DNA of 6,349 nt from Bacteroidales bacterium (GCA_029934875.1 JAOZLK010000279.1:1-6349); one strand, 5' to 3'. Shown: positions 1-6,348, counted from the stretch's first letter. Numbers and translations: made by a program. The notes: generated by a model from the sequence alone, not told the origin.

Positions 1-549
1 CGGAATGACATCGCTATAATCCAGCGCAATTTCAGGTACATGCCTGTTGATCCCTTGGATTAAAGCTATGTTTCTGGCTTTAGCCTTTTTGCTGTACATT
101 TCCAGGGTCTTTTCCTCCGGTGATCCCTTCACCGGAATTTTGAAGAACCCTGTTCCAGCAATGTAGCTCACACCCGGCTCGCCTGGAGAATCAATTTCTT
201 TATCCTCAAATTCTTCAAGGTATGCACGCGTCTCTATTCCTACATTCGTTCTTAAAGCCAGTATTTCTCCGGCCTTAAAGAATTCTTCCAGTCCCGACAG
301 CACATCAAAATCTATGATCCCCGAAGCATAAAGAGCCCTCTGCTTTGCTTCCCAGGCAATGCGCGCCGGTGACCAAAACTCGGCATTATATGAGTAGAAA
401 GAATGGAAATGCATATTTACATTTTGCAGCTCCTCCCTGGGATTCATCCCCTTACCCTGTAGCCTCTTAAGCGCAGCCATTCGCTCCTTGTCATTAAACG
501 AACTCAGACTCTGAACCAGCTGCTCGGTCCCATTAGTATCCATATTCAT
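1..549 (-). CDS. PHP-domain protein, putative metal-dependent phosphoesterase-like (3' end outside window)
   Basis: The reading frame is open from ATG at 549 to the left edge (183 codons seen, C-terminus missing). After a helical N-terminus (about 1-40) comes the PHP-type motif NMHFHS (His47, His49), then GIIDFDVL (Asp80, Asp82) and VGIETR (Glu106). These match PHP motifs I, II and III in order and spacing. The family binds two or three metal ions and usually hydrolyses phosphate esters; the substrate here is unknown. Motif II is odd: canonical PHP proteins have a His in a TDH-like motif, whereas this one has IDFD, so one metal ligand may be replaced. The gene starts 14 bp after the dehydrogenase stop on the same strand, so the two are very likely co-transcribed. 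ATG at 543 is an alternative start; neither has a strong ribosome site. No signal peptide is seen, so it should be cytoplasmic. PHP assignment is fairly sure, function is not. Confidence 0.8.
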   Translation of the reverse strand, partial: MNMDTNGTEQLVQSLSSFNDKERMAALKRLQGKGMNPREELQNVNMHFHSFYSYNAEFWSPARIAWEAKQRALYASGIIDFDVLSGLEEFFKAGEILALRTNVGIETRAYLEEFEDKEIDSPGEPGVSYIAGTGFFKIPVKGSPEEKTLEMYSKKAKARNIALIQGINRHVPEIALDYSDVIP

Positions 550-563
550 CTGCCTGCACGATT

Positions 564-1607
564 TTAAAAATCAATCATCGCTTTCATCACCCCATCGCCA
601 TAGGAAGCGACCAGGTCGAAGGCATTTTTTGAATCGGCAAAAGAAAAACGGTGGGTAGGCATCTTGCTCACATCCACAGTTCCATTCTCAAGCATCTCCA
701 GAGTCTCTTCCACTGCTCCATTCTGACGTCGTACATTAATAACAGTCACCTCCTTATGCCGACCTTTGTCAACCGGTAAACTCCACCTGTCGAACTCAGG
801 GATTCCAATGAGCATGAGCACTCCACCTGGTTTCAAGAGATCAAATGCCTGGTCAACAGCTTCCTGTTTTCCACAGCATTCAAAAACCACATCTAATCCA
901 CTGGGTTCCAGTTCGAGTATCTCTTTTACAACCTCGGCTTTATCCACATTTCCGGCATAACTTGCACCTGCCTCCTGGCCAATCAGCAAACGTTCATCAA
1001 TTTTATCGGTCACGTATACTTTTTCTGCTCCTTTTGCCATGGCCGGCAACAGCACACTCATACCAATGGGGCCAAATCCAAGTATTCCTACCTGAGCACC
1101 CTTCATGGGAATAGAACGGTTTACCGCATATAAACCAATGGCAAGCGGCTCGGAGATAGCTGCCTGGTCGAAGGTCATGTGATCGGGAATGGGAAAACAT
1201 GAATGCTCAGGCATTACAATGTAATCTGACAAACTGCCATCAGCCTGCCCCGGGCAACCCAGAAAGGTCAATTTCCTGCAGGTGTGTGGCCTTCCACTTT
1301 TGCACTGATCACATTCCCCACACGACATGGCAGGCTCAACGGCAATCCGGTCCCCTGCTTTAACCCTGGTAACTGAATCGCCCACTTTCTCTACCACTCC
1401 CGCACATTCGTGTCCAACCGGAAATGGATATTGAACCACCTGACTACCGATTTTGCCCGACACATAATAATGAACATCGGAGCCACAAACTGCCACCACT
1501 TTTAACTTGATTAATACATCGGAATCTTTTACCAGCATCGGGGTGGGAACTTCCTGCATCTCCATCTCCCTGATGCCCGTTAACATCATAGACTTCATAC
1601 CGCTCAT
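564..1607 (-). CDS. Zinc-dependent medium-chain dehydrogenase (sorbitol/xylitol/threonine dehydrogenase-like)
   Basis: This 347-residue protein has the usual length and layout of the zinc medium-chain dehydrogenases. The N-terminal GroES-like domain carries catalytic zinc ligands Cys41 (VCGSD) and His66-Glu67 (GHE), plus a structural zinc lobe with Cys96, Cys99, Cys102 and Cys110. Glu153 sits in the SEPLA motif. The Rossmann fold follows, with GFGPIG at 177-182 and Asp201 at the end of the second strand, which favours NAD over NADP. The segment NVRRQNG near 291-297 resembles polyol (sorbitol/xylitol/iditol) dehydrogenases. It should oxidise a secondary alcohol of a sugar, polyol or amino acid to a ketone in the cytoplasm; the exact substrate cannot be told. 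ATG at 1607 is preferred; Met4 is a weaker alternative. The gene lies downstream of a GntR/LacI-like regulator and directly upstream of a PHP protein. A paired-palindrome element 48 bp before the start suggests regulated expression. Confidence 0.93.
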   Translation of the reverse strand: MSGMKSMMLTGIREMEMQEVPTPMLVKDSDVLIKLKVVAVCGSDVHYYVSGKIGSQVVQYPFPVGHECAGVVEKVGDSVTRVKAGDRIAVEPAMSCGECDQCKSGRPHTCRKLTFLGCPGQADGSLSDYIVMPEHSCFPIPDHMTFDQAAISEPLAIGLYAVNRSIPMKGAQVGILGFGPIGMSVLLPAMAKGAEKVYVTDKIDERLLIGQEAGASYAGNVDKAEVVKEILELEPSGLDVVFECCGKQEAVDQAFDLLKPGGVLMLIGIPEFDRWSLPVDKGRHKEVTVINVRRQNGAVEETLEMLENGTVDVSKMPTHRFSFADSKNAFDLVASYGDGVMKAMIDF

Positions 1608-1636
1608 CTTTTAATAAATAATTACTTACAATTTTA

Positions 1637-1644
1637 CAAATAGA
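1637..1644 (-). promoter_or_regulatory. Possible -7 promoter element of the dehydrogenase gene
   Basis: On the minus strand this reads TCTATTTG, one base off the Bacteroidota -7 consensus TAnnTTTG, and it lies about 30 bp upstream of the dehydrogenase start. The expected -33 zone falls on the paired palindrome, so a bound protein there would block RNA polymerase. No good TTTG-like -33 box is seen at the expected spacing, so this is a weak call. Confidence 0.3.
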
Positions 1645-1649
1645 AACGG

Positions 1650-1673
1650 AAAAAACAGTACTGAACAGTACTG
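1650..1673 (-). terminator. Possible Rho-independent terminator after the regulator gene
   Basis: Because each repeat is self-palindromic, the minus-strand transcript can fold into a 7-bp stem (CAGTACT with AGTACTG) and a GTTC loop, directly followed by six T. It begins about 45 nt after the regulator stop. The stem has only three G-C pairs, so it would be weak. A terminator does not need arms that are palindromes themselves, which makes an operator at least as likely; both roles could coexist. Confidence 0.35.
1656..1673. promoter_or_regulatory. Paired palindrome, candidate operator for the adjacent GntR-type regulator
   Basis: The 18 bases CAGTACTGAACAGTACTG contain two copies of CAGTACTG, each a perfect 8-bp palindrome, with a repeat period of 10 bp, close to one helical turn. 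It lies between the regulator and the dehydrogenase, just upstream of a possible -7 element. GntR-family dimers bind short palindromes, and two on the same DNA face would suit cooperative binding. I found no further copy of CAGTACTG in the window. Assignment to the neighbouring regulator is inference from position. The same bases can also be read as a terminator stem. Confidence 0.5.
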
Positions 1674-1717
1674 AACCGAAGGTCAAAAAGTGAACTTTAA
1701 TTATTCATGAATTCTTC

Positions 1718-2752
1718 TCAGAAAGATCTCCTTCTAATCATTTTAAAGGGATTCTTAATCTTTATCTTTTCTTTGGCAAGAATCATTTTGGCTAACTTTT
1801 CGCCCATGTGCCTGAAGTCGGTACTAATCACGGTAATTCCTTTTTCAAGCACCTCTTTGAGCACTGTTTCGTTGTATGAAATTATCCCGATATCCTGACC
1901 AATTCTGAATCGTTTTTCCCGGCATATTTTTACAAATTCGGCCAGATCATCATCCTCAATGATGATGTACAAATCCCTATCCTGAAGGTTCAGATCAGAA
2001 TTTCCCAGGAGAATATCATAGGGCAATTGATTCTGCTTACAAAAGGTCTCGAATCCTGTAATAATTTCCCTGTTTGACATGGGATCCAATGGGAATATTA
2101 AAACGATGCGATGATAGTCTTTTATTTCGTCTGCCACATGCTCTAAGGCCTCCTTGATGTCATTTTCAAAATCTTCATAAATGACCGGATAGTTAAAACC
2201 CAGGAACTGAACATCCTTATTTACCAGCACCAGTTTATCCTTGGGGATCAGCTTAAAAATATCAGTTACTTTTCTGTCATACTGATAAAAGAAAGGCATG
2301 ATCACGTAATAATCATAATTGTCGAGGCTAGAGCTAATAATATATTCAAATCGCTCTGTATCATAATTATGAACATGGAGGTCGATAATTGCCTGCGTAT
2401 TCATTGTACGCATGAAAGCATTGTAGATTGTTTTCTTGTAGGCCGTTAATTTATTAAATACCAATAGTATTTTTAATGCATTTTCAGAAGGTATTGCTTT
2501 CACATAAAAACCTTTTCCCGGAACAGATTCCAGGAGCCCCCGTTCGCATAATCCAATATATGCTCTCTGAACTGTATCCTTTGAAACATCCAGTTCAAAA
2601 CTGACATTATTTAGTGAAGGAAGACGTTCTCCGATTTGAATTAAATCTTTTTTAAGCGCTTCAACTACAGAACTAATAATTTGCTTCGACTTTGGCACCT
2701 TTCTTCTGCCATCAATTTTAAAAATTGTTCCTATTTTATTAGAATCGTTCAT
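1718..2752 (-). CDS. GntR-type transcription regulator with LacI-like ligand-binding domain
   Basis: This 344-residue protein has two parts. Residues about 17-86 form a GntR winged helix-turn-helix: GERLPSLNNVSFELDVSKDT then VQRAYIGLCERGLL and the wing GKGFYV. Residues about 92-335 look like the periplasmic-binding fold of LacI-family sensors, ending with the typical GIISYNETVLKEVL and GITVIST segments and a final basic tail. This domain pair is common in Bacteroidota sugar-responsive regulators. It probably binds DNA as a dimer and responds to a small carbohydrate-like ligand; ligand and sign of regulation are unknown. It starts 6 bp after the stop of the upstream peptidase gene, so it is probably read from the same transcript. 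It ends 110 bp before the dehydrogenase, with a paired palindrome between them that is the best candidate operator. The gene looks clearly more A/T-rich than the dehydrogenase. Confidence 0.88.
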   Translation of the reverse strand: MNDSNKIGTIFKIDGRRKVPKSKQIISSVVEALKKDLIQIGERLPSLNNVSFELDVSKDTVQRAYIGLCERGLLESVPGKGFYVKAIPSENALKILLVFNKLTAYKKTIYNAFMRTMNTQAIIDLHVHNYDTERFEYIISSSLDNYDYYVIMPFFYQYDRKVTDIFKLIPKDKLVLVNKDVQFLGFNYPVIYEDFENDIKEALEHVADEIKDYHRIVLIFPLDPMSNREIITGFETFCKQNQLPYDILLGNSDLNLQDRDLYIIIEDDDLAEFVKICREKRFRIGQDIGIISYNETVLKEVLEKGITVISTDFRHMGEKLAKMILAKEKIKIKNPFKMIRRRSF

Positions 2753-2758
2753 TAATGT

Positions 2759-4021
2759 TTACTTTAACATTAGTTCCATCAATTGCATTGCAGCGATTTC
2801 ACCCTTCTGACGGACAAATTCACGAGGAGTGTTATCGCCAACTTCATAAGTAAGCGACTCAGCCCCAAATTCATTGAAGAAGAAAGCCTTTGAGGTAATT
2901 TCATTGCCAGCTCCCAGGCTGGGTTTAACATTGGGCTTATAATCTTCTAATTCATTCCCAATTGAGGCAATTAGTTCTGGTATCAGACCAGGCATATTGC
3001 CTTTCAGCTCAGGATTTATTGTATAGAAAATATCCTCCCAGGTTGAATGAAAATCAACTCCAAAATAAAACTTACCACCGGTCTGGGTCACTTTTTGCTT
3101 CATAAAATCCCGAATTGCAGATGTCTCTGGTTGCTTGAAGTCCTTCCAGTCTCTGTTTAAATCAATTCCACCATAATTGTGCCGCCAATGCCCATTATCT
3201 ACTCCATCCGGATTTACTAAGGGAACAACGTAAGTGTTGTACCTGGCTCTAAATTTCTTGGCCATTTTAGCATCAGAACAAAGGATCTCAACGAAAGCTT
3301 TCATTGCCAGAAATCCAGTGACCTCTGGCGGGTGTTGTCTTGAAATAGCAATTATCATTTTTTGATCATCACTAGTTCCAATTGTAAGCAAGTTGATTGG
3401 TCTTCCAACTTTACTTTCTCCTATTTTTGATTTAGAGACAAAAGATTTGGATGCTAATTTGTCCATCCAGATATCAACTTCTGAAGATGTTATAAGTTCC
3501 TGAGCAGAAATCCATAATGTGTCTTTTCCAATAGATATCTTCATTGTCAGATTCTCTGGCACTTCCCTTTCTTCCCATATTTTTATGTCTACTTGATATT
3601 TCAATGAATCCAATACTTCCCACTTTTGGCCATCTCTACTTATTCTCGGATCGTAGCGGTGAAAAGCATTTTCATTGTAAGTTAGTTTTACAAAGATCTC
3701 CTTTTCAGTTTCAGACCAAATTTTAAATCCATACCAAGGACTAGGGTTGATCGGTAAATTCTCAGGTGTTATCAGCACAGAAATAAGTGTATCATTAGTT
3801 CGCGCTACACCATTTAATCTAGCGCCCATATAGTCATTAGACATAAAGACCCCATCTCCAAGATCAAAAGTTCCTTTAAACTGCAACTGGATTGGAACTG
3901 TTTGTGTACTGACTTTCTTTATTGGTGCCTGTCCTTTCCATTGAGTTTCTTGTTTACATGCACATAAAAGTGAAGCACATAAGAAAATAAAAAATGAGGT
4001 TCTATTTATGAAGAAAGCCAT
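2759..4021 (-). CDS. M14-type zinc carboxypeptidase, predicted lipoprotein
   Basis: The protein has the metallocarboxypeptidase M14 signature. Zinc ligands are His230 and Glu233 in RQHPPE and His325 in DFHSTW. The substrate-binding segment is NPDG (270-273) and NRDW (Asn289, Arg290). The likely catalytic Glu393 lies in TYEVGDN. About 200 residues of beta-rich sequence precede the catalytic domain, as in the cytosolic carboxypeptidase-like (CCP/AGBL) branch. I chose ATG at 4021 (420 residues) because it places a hydrophobic signal peptide with lipobox LCAC (lipidated Cys22) at the N-terminus. An in-frame ATG at 4069 would add 16 polar residues before the signal and is less plausible. The product is probably membrane-anchored outside the cytoplasm and removes C-terminal residues from peptides. 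Its stop is 6 bp before the regulator start, suggesting one transcript, though a functional link is not evident. Confidence 0.88.
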   Translation of the reverse strand: MAFFINRTSFFIFLCASLLCACKQETQWKGQAPIKKVSTQTVPIQLQFKGTFDLGDGVFMSNDYMGARLNGVARTNDTLISVLITPENLPINPSPWYGFKIWSETEKEIFVKLTYNENAFHRYDPRISRDGQKWEVLDSLKYQVDIKIWEEREVPENLTMKISIGKDTLWISAQELITSSEVDIWMDKLASKSFVSKSKIGESKVGRPINLLTIGTSDDQKMIIAISRQHPPEVTGFLAMKAFVEILCSDAKMAKKFRARYNTYVVPLVNPDGVDNGHWRHNYGGIDLNRDWKDFKQPETSAIRDFMKQKVTQTGGKFYFGVDFHSTWEDIFYTINPELKGNMPGLIPELIASIGNELEDYKPNVKPSLGAGNEITSKAFFFNEFGAESLTYEVGDNTPREFVRQKGEIAAMQLMELMLK

Positions 4022-4140
4022 TGTAAATAATTTTTGTTCTTTATAAACACTACCGTAAGGGTATTTCATCCATCATTAATCAGATGACTGCTAAAAATAG
4101 AAATAAATTCAGCAAGTTCAGCGAACACACAACATACAGG

Positions 4141-4281
4141 TAGGCGAACGACCTCCCCGTCATCATTGAAACCATGGGAAAGCATGAGGGGAAATTCATA
4201 TTTCTTGGCATCCTTCTTGATGATAATCTTCCACCCTCGTATAATATTACTATACAGCCTATTATAATAATCATAGGACTT
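4141..4281 (-). pseudogene. Decayed C-terminal fragment of an NTF2/SnoaL-like protein, paralogue of the gene at 4596-5516
   Basis: Read on the minus strand from 4281, the frame encodes GWKIIIKKDAKKYEFPLMLS and continues with HGFNDDGEVV. This aligns with residues about 263-292 of the intact neighbour. Over 4147-4197, EFPLMLSHGFNDDGEVV matches EFPFMVSHDFNDDGEII at 12 of 17 positions. Upstream, the frame is closed by TAA at 4282-4284. Downstream the similarity stops near 4145 and seems to continue in another frame (YLYVVCS against NIYMSSN), suggesting a frameshift. No N-terminal part, signal peptide or first domain is found, so it is a broken remnant. It lies on the opposite strand to the intact copy, about 315 bp upstream of it. 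Confidence 0.72.
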
Positions 4282-4297
4282 TTACAAATGAAGCTGA

Positions 4298-4335
4298 AAG
4301 TCACACATTTAGAAAAACTCAAGGGTTTGTGACTT
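4298..4335. repeat. Inverted repeat, 8-bp arms with 22-nt spacer
   Basis: AAGTCACA at 4298-4305 is the exact reverse complement of TGTGACTT at 4328-4335. It lies between the two gene relics. The arms are in the opposite orientation to a CRP-type TGTGA-TCACA site, and no T tract follows, so neither a CRP operator nor a terminator is supported. It could be a scar, a binding site or chance. Confidence 0.4.
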
Positions 4336-4389
4336 CCTGATCTCCCAAAATGGAGACCCCAGGTTTAGTATACTATTCAAGAAACTACA

Positions 4390-4461
4390 CTATTCCGCCC
4401 GCAGGGCATTTACAGGGTCTCGTGTAGATACTAGAAATCCTTTTTCCACTCGGGACAGACT
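4390..4461 (-). pseudogene. Possible C-terminal remnant of an FtsX/MacB-type ABC transporter permease
   Basis: The minus-strand frame ending with TAG at 4390-4392 encodes a 23-residue stretch that finishes STRDPVNALRAE. Bacteroidota FtsX-like permeases typically end right after a segment of the form NP-V-x-x-L-R-x-E followed by stop, which this matches in sequence and position. Immediately upstream the frame has TAG and TGA stops (4462-4467), and no transmembrane segment is readable, so the rest of the gene is lost or has decayed. The match is short and could be chance, but the coincidence of motif plus stop codon is suggestive. Confidence 0.45.
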
Positions 4462-4595
4462 CTATCACTGCACGTAAAAGTAAAAATAGTTGATTTGCAA
4501 TAAAATAGGTTGTAATTTTAATATCTATCCGCTGCACAACTCTCTTTTGCAAGCCACCCCGGCCTAGATCAGTTTCTTAACCAAAAATATTTGTT

Positions 4596-5516
4596 ATGCA
4601 GAAAATTTCGTTGTTATTGATCCTACTCCTGTTTGTTGGAGTAAATTCCTTTTCTCAAAAGAAAAGTGGAACCATCTTCTCTGAGCATGAAACAATTGAC
4701 AAAGCAAAGGAAGTCTGGCAGGCCCTCGTCAACGGTGATGAGGAAACATACAGGAGCCTCTTTGCCGACAGTGCCTATTTAAGCCAGAATGGTAATCCCA
4801 AGCCAAAAACGCCCAACGCAAAAATTGGCATGGGCCTGGAAAAATGGGCAGGTGCATTCGAAAACCTGAAGGTCGGTGATCAAAAACCGGCTTACCCGGA
4901 TGCCTTGGAATACAAGGAAGGGGGAATCTGGGTCCAGGATTGGCTCATAATGACGGGGGTTCACAAGGAAAGCGGTGTGATTCTGAATTTGCCGATACAT
5001 AATCTTTACAATTTTAATGAGGAAGGTAAAATCACAACCCTTGTAACCTACTTCAACAATGATGTATTTGAAGAAATAGCAGACAGTAAGACCACCAGGG
5101 AAAATGGCAAGATTTTTATAAACCATCCCTACATAGCTACAGTCAGGAAGGGTATGAATGCTTTTATGGACAAGGATTTGGATAAGTGGGCATCTTTCTA
5201 TTCACCCAAGGCAAGGTGCACTTCTTTGACCATGCAGCCAGGAGAAACACAGAGCCTGGAGGATTATCATGGTGCCCTGGCAAGCTTATTTTTCGGGGAT
5301 GATTTGAAATTCAAGGTTGAACAGGTAGGCTACCCTGACTGCATTTACTATGAAAAGACTGATAACTATATTGTTTACTCATGGTGGAAAATGATGATTA
5401 AGAAGGAGGGAAATCTAATTGAATTCCCATTTATGGTATCCCATGATTTTAACGATGATGGAGAGATCATTTTTGAAAATATCTACATGAGCAGCAACCA
5501 CCTCGAAGAACTCTGA
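4596..5516 (+). CDS. Exported protein with two tandem NTF2/SnoaL-like domains
   Basis: The 306-residue product starts with a clear Sec signal peptide: charged start, hydrophobic 5-16, and a likely cut around residues 20-21 near FSQ. There is no lipobox Cys. The mature part is an internal duplication. Unit 1 (about 33-162) starts IDKAKEVWQALVNGDEETYR and unit 2 (about 180-306) starts ATVRKGMNAFMDKDLDKWAS; both begin with the helix typical of NTF2-like folds. AYPDALEYKEG at 99-109 matches GYPDCIYYEKT at 245-255, and later strands correspond too. NTF2/SnoaL folds hold enzymes, binding proteins and stress proteins in a cone-shaped pocket; no catalytic dyad can be assigned, so function is unknown. 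It stands alone on the plus strand and converges with the FAD gene. A decayed fragment of a paralogue lies upstream on the other strand. ATG at 4596 is chosen because it gives the signal peptide. Confidence 0.85.
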   Translation: MQKISLLLILLLFVGVNSFSQKKSGTIFSEHETIDKAKEVWQALVNGDEETYRSLFADSAYLSQNGNPKPKTPNAKIGMGLEKWAGAFENLKVGDQKPAYPDALEYKEGGIWVQDWLIMTGVHKESGVILNLPIHNLYNFNEEGKITTLVTYFNNDVFEEIADSKTTRENGKIFINHPYIATVRKGMNAFMDKDLDKWASFYSPKARCTSLTMQPGETQSLEDYHGALASLFFGDDLKFKVEQVGYPDCIYYEKTDNYIVYSWWKMMIKKEGNLIEFPFMVSHDFNDDGEIIFENIYMSSNHLEEL

Positions 5517-5523
5517 CAGCTGA

Positions 5524-6348
5524 TTACAGGTGAAGCAGCGACATGGCGCATTTTACGCCATCTGCTGCGCTGGAGATGATTCCCCCGGCATAGCCACTGC
5601 CTTCACCTACGAAATAGAGGTTTTCATAGCCGGTGCATTTCCCCTCTCTGTCGCGGGAAACCTGGATGGGTGATGAGGTCTTGCTTTCCAGTCCCATGAG
5701 CATACCCCTGTCAAAGCCGTGCAACTTCCTGCTAAAATCTGCCAGGCCATCGCGAATGGCCTGGCTTACTATTTTTGGAACCATATTAAAAAGGGGCGCT
5801 GAATGCAAGCCCAGTGGGTAGCTGCTTTCTACCAGGGATCGGGACTGCCTCTTTTGTATGTAGTCTGCAGCCATATTTGCAGGAATATTGTAGCCCCCGG
5901 AATCGGCATAAAAGCTACCCTCCAGCTGGTCCATCCAATCCAGTATTTCATTGGCTGAGCAGGGATGGCCCACAAGTATATCGGGATGAACCCCGGCCAC
6001 GCAACCGGCATTTGCAAAATTACCGTCGCGCTGATATTGGCTCATTCCGTTTACGACACTTTTTTCCTTAAAGGCCGCCGAAGGCACCACCATTCCACCC
6101 GGACACATGCAGAAGGAATAAACTCCAAGCCCCGATTTGGTTTTAGTGCTCAGACGGTACTCAGCAGCCTTCACTCCCGGGAGGCTCTCCCTTCCCCACT
6201 GCGCTTTGTTAATTAGCCTTTGTGGATGCTCGATCCTGTGCCCGATTGCAAAGTTCTTGGTCCTAAACTGAATCCCTTTGTCGATGAGCATTCGGTAGGT
6301 GTCGTAGGCAGAGTGCCCGGTGGCAAGAATAATGTGATCTGCCTCAAA
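5524..6348 (-). CDS. FAD-dependent dehydrogenase of the COG2509 type (5' end outside window)
   Basis: The frame stays open to the right edge (274 residues to the stop at 5524), so the first in-window ATG at 6291 is internal rather than the start. The fragment opens with the flavoprotein motif ATGHSAYDTY (9-18), then HRIEHP (37-42), the hallmark YSFCMCPGG (Cys80 and Cys82), VVNGMS, SKTSSP (about 223-228) and the C-terminal FAD-contacting GEGSGYAGGI (about 248-257). These follow the order of the widespread uncharacterised FAD-dependent dehydrogenases, which are usually around 500 residues; roughly half is seen. The missing N-terminus should hold the dinucleotide-binding GxGxxG. It is expected to be a cytoplasmic flavin oxidoreductase; substrate is unknown. 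It converges with the exported-protein gene with a 7-bp gap. Its codons look more GC-rich than those of the peptidase and regulator genes. Confidence 0.9.
   Translation of the reverse strand, partial: FEADHIILATGHSAYDTYRMLIDKGIQFRTKNFAIGHRIEHPQRLINKAQWGRESLPGVKAAEYRLSTKTKSGLGVYSFCMCPGGMVVPSAAFKEKSVVNGMSQYQRDGNFANAGCVAGVHPDILVGHPCSANEILDWMDQLEGSFYADSGGYNIPANMAADYIQKRQSRSLVESSYPLGLHSAPLFNMVPKIVSQAIRDGLADFSRKLHGFDRGMLMGLESKTSSPIQVSRDREGKCTGYENLYFVGEGSGYAGGIISSAADGVKCAMSLLHL
5535..5568. other. Strong hairpin at the convergent gene ends
   Basis: ATGGCG at 5543-5548 pairs with CGCCAT at 5556-5561, and the outer GCAGC at 5535-5539 pairs with GCTGC at 5564-5568. The result is an interrupted stem of 11 bp. 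It begins 18 nt after the plus-strand stop and lies inside the last codons of the opposing FAD gene. No T tract follows on either strand, so a classic Rho-independent terminator is not shown. It may still mark the transcript end of the exported-protein gene. Confidence 0.35.

Larger units (their letters stand above)
4070..4595. other. Gene-free stretch with relics of two genes
   Basis: No intact gene is supported here. An 80-codon minus-strand frame at 4080-4322 is open but reads out of frame with a recognisable decayed homologue over most of its length. The stretch holds a fragment of an NTF2-like paralogue, an inverted repeat, and a short FtsX-like permease tail. The last 130 bases before the gene at 4596 are A/T-rich and must contain its promoter, but I see no convincing -33/-7 pair. 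Start-proximal bases show no Shine-Dalgarno sequence. Confidence 0.6.

Noticed and set aside
845..1114. Antisense frame of 89 codons within the dehydrogenase gene
   Set aside because: It lies opposite a well-supported gene and shows no family motif; it is a shadow frame.
1703..1712. 10-bp palindrome ATTCATGAAT just after the regulator gene
   Set aside because: Perfect but A/T-rich and single; likely chance, with no T tract or second copy.
4022..4069. Longer start of the carboxypeptidase at 4069
   Set aside because: It would put 16 polar residues before the signal peptide and lipobox; ATG at 4021 gives a normal lipoprotein N-terminus.
4080..4322. 80-codon minus-strand open frame
   Set aside because: No signal peptide, family motif or ribosome site; most of it reads out of frame with the recognisable NTF2-like relic, so it is a chance frame over decayed DNA.
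4341..4356. Hairpin TCTCC-GGAGA
   Set aside because: Only five base pairs, no T tract, and no intact gene ends beside it.
4494..4520. TTTG and TAATTTTA as a promoter for the exported-protein gene
   Set aside because: The spacing is about 15 bp, shorter than the usual 19-21 bp in Bacteroidota, and the -7 element lacks the final G.
5633..6216. Several plus-strand open frames opposite the FAD gene
   Set aside because: The minus-strand flavoprotein motifs are continuous through the region, so these are shadow frames.
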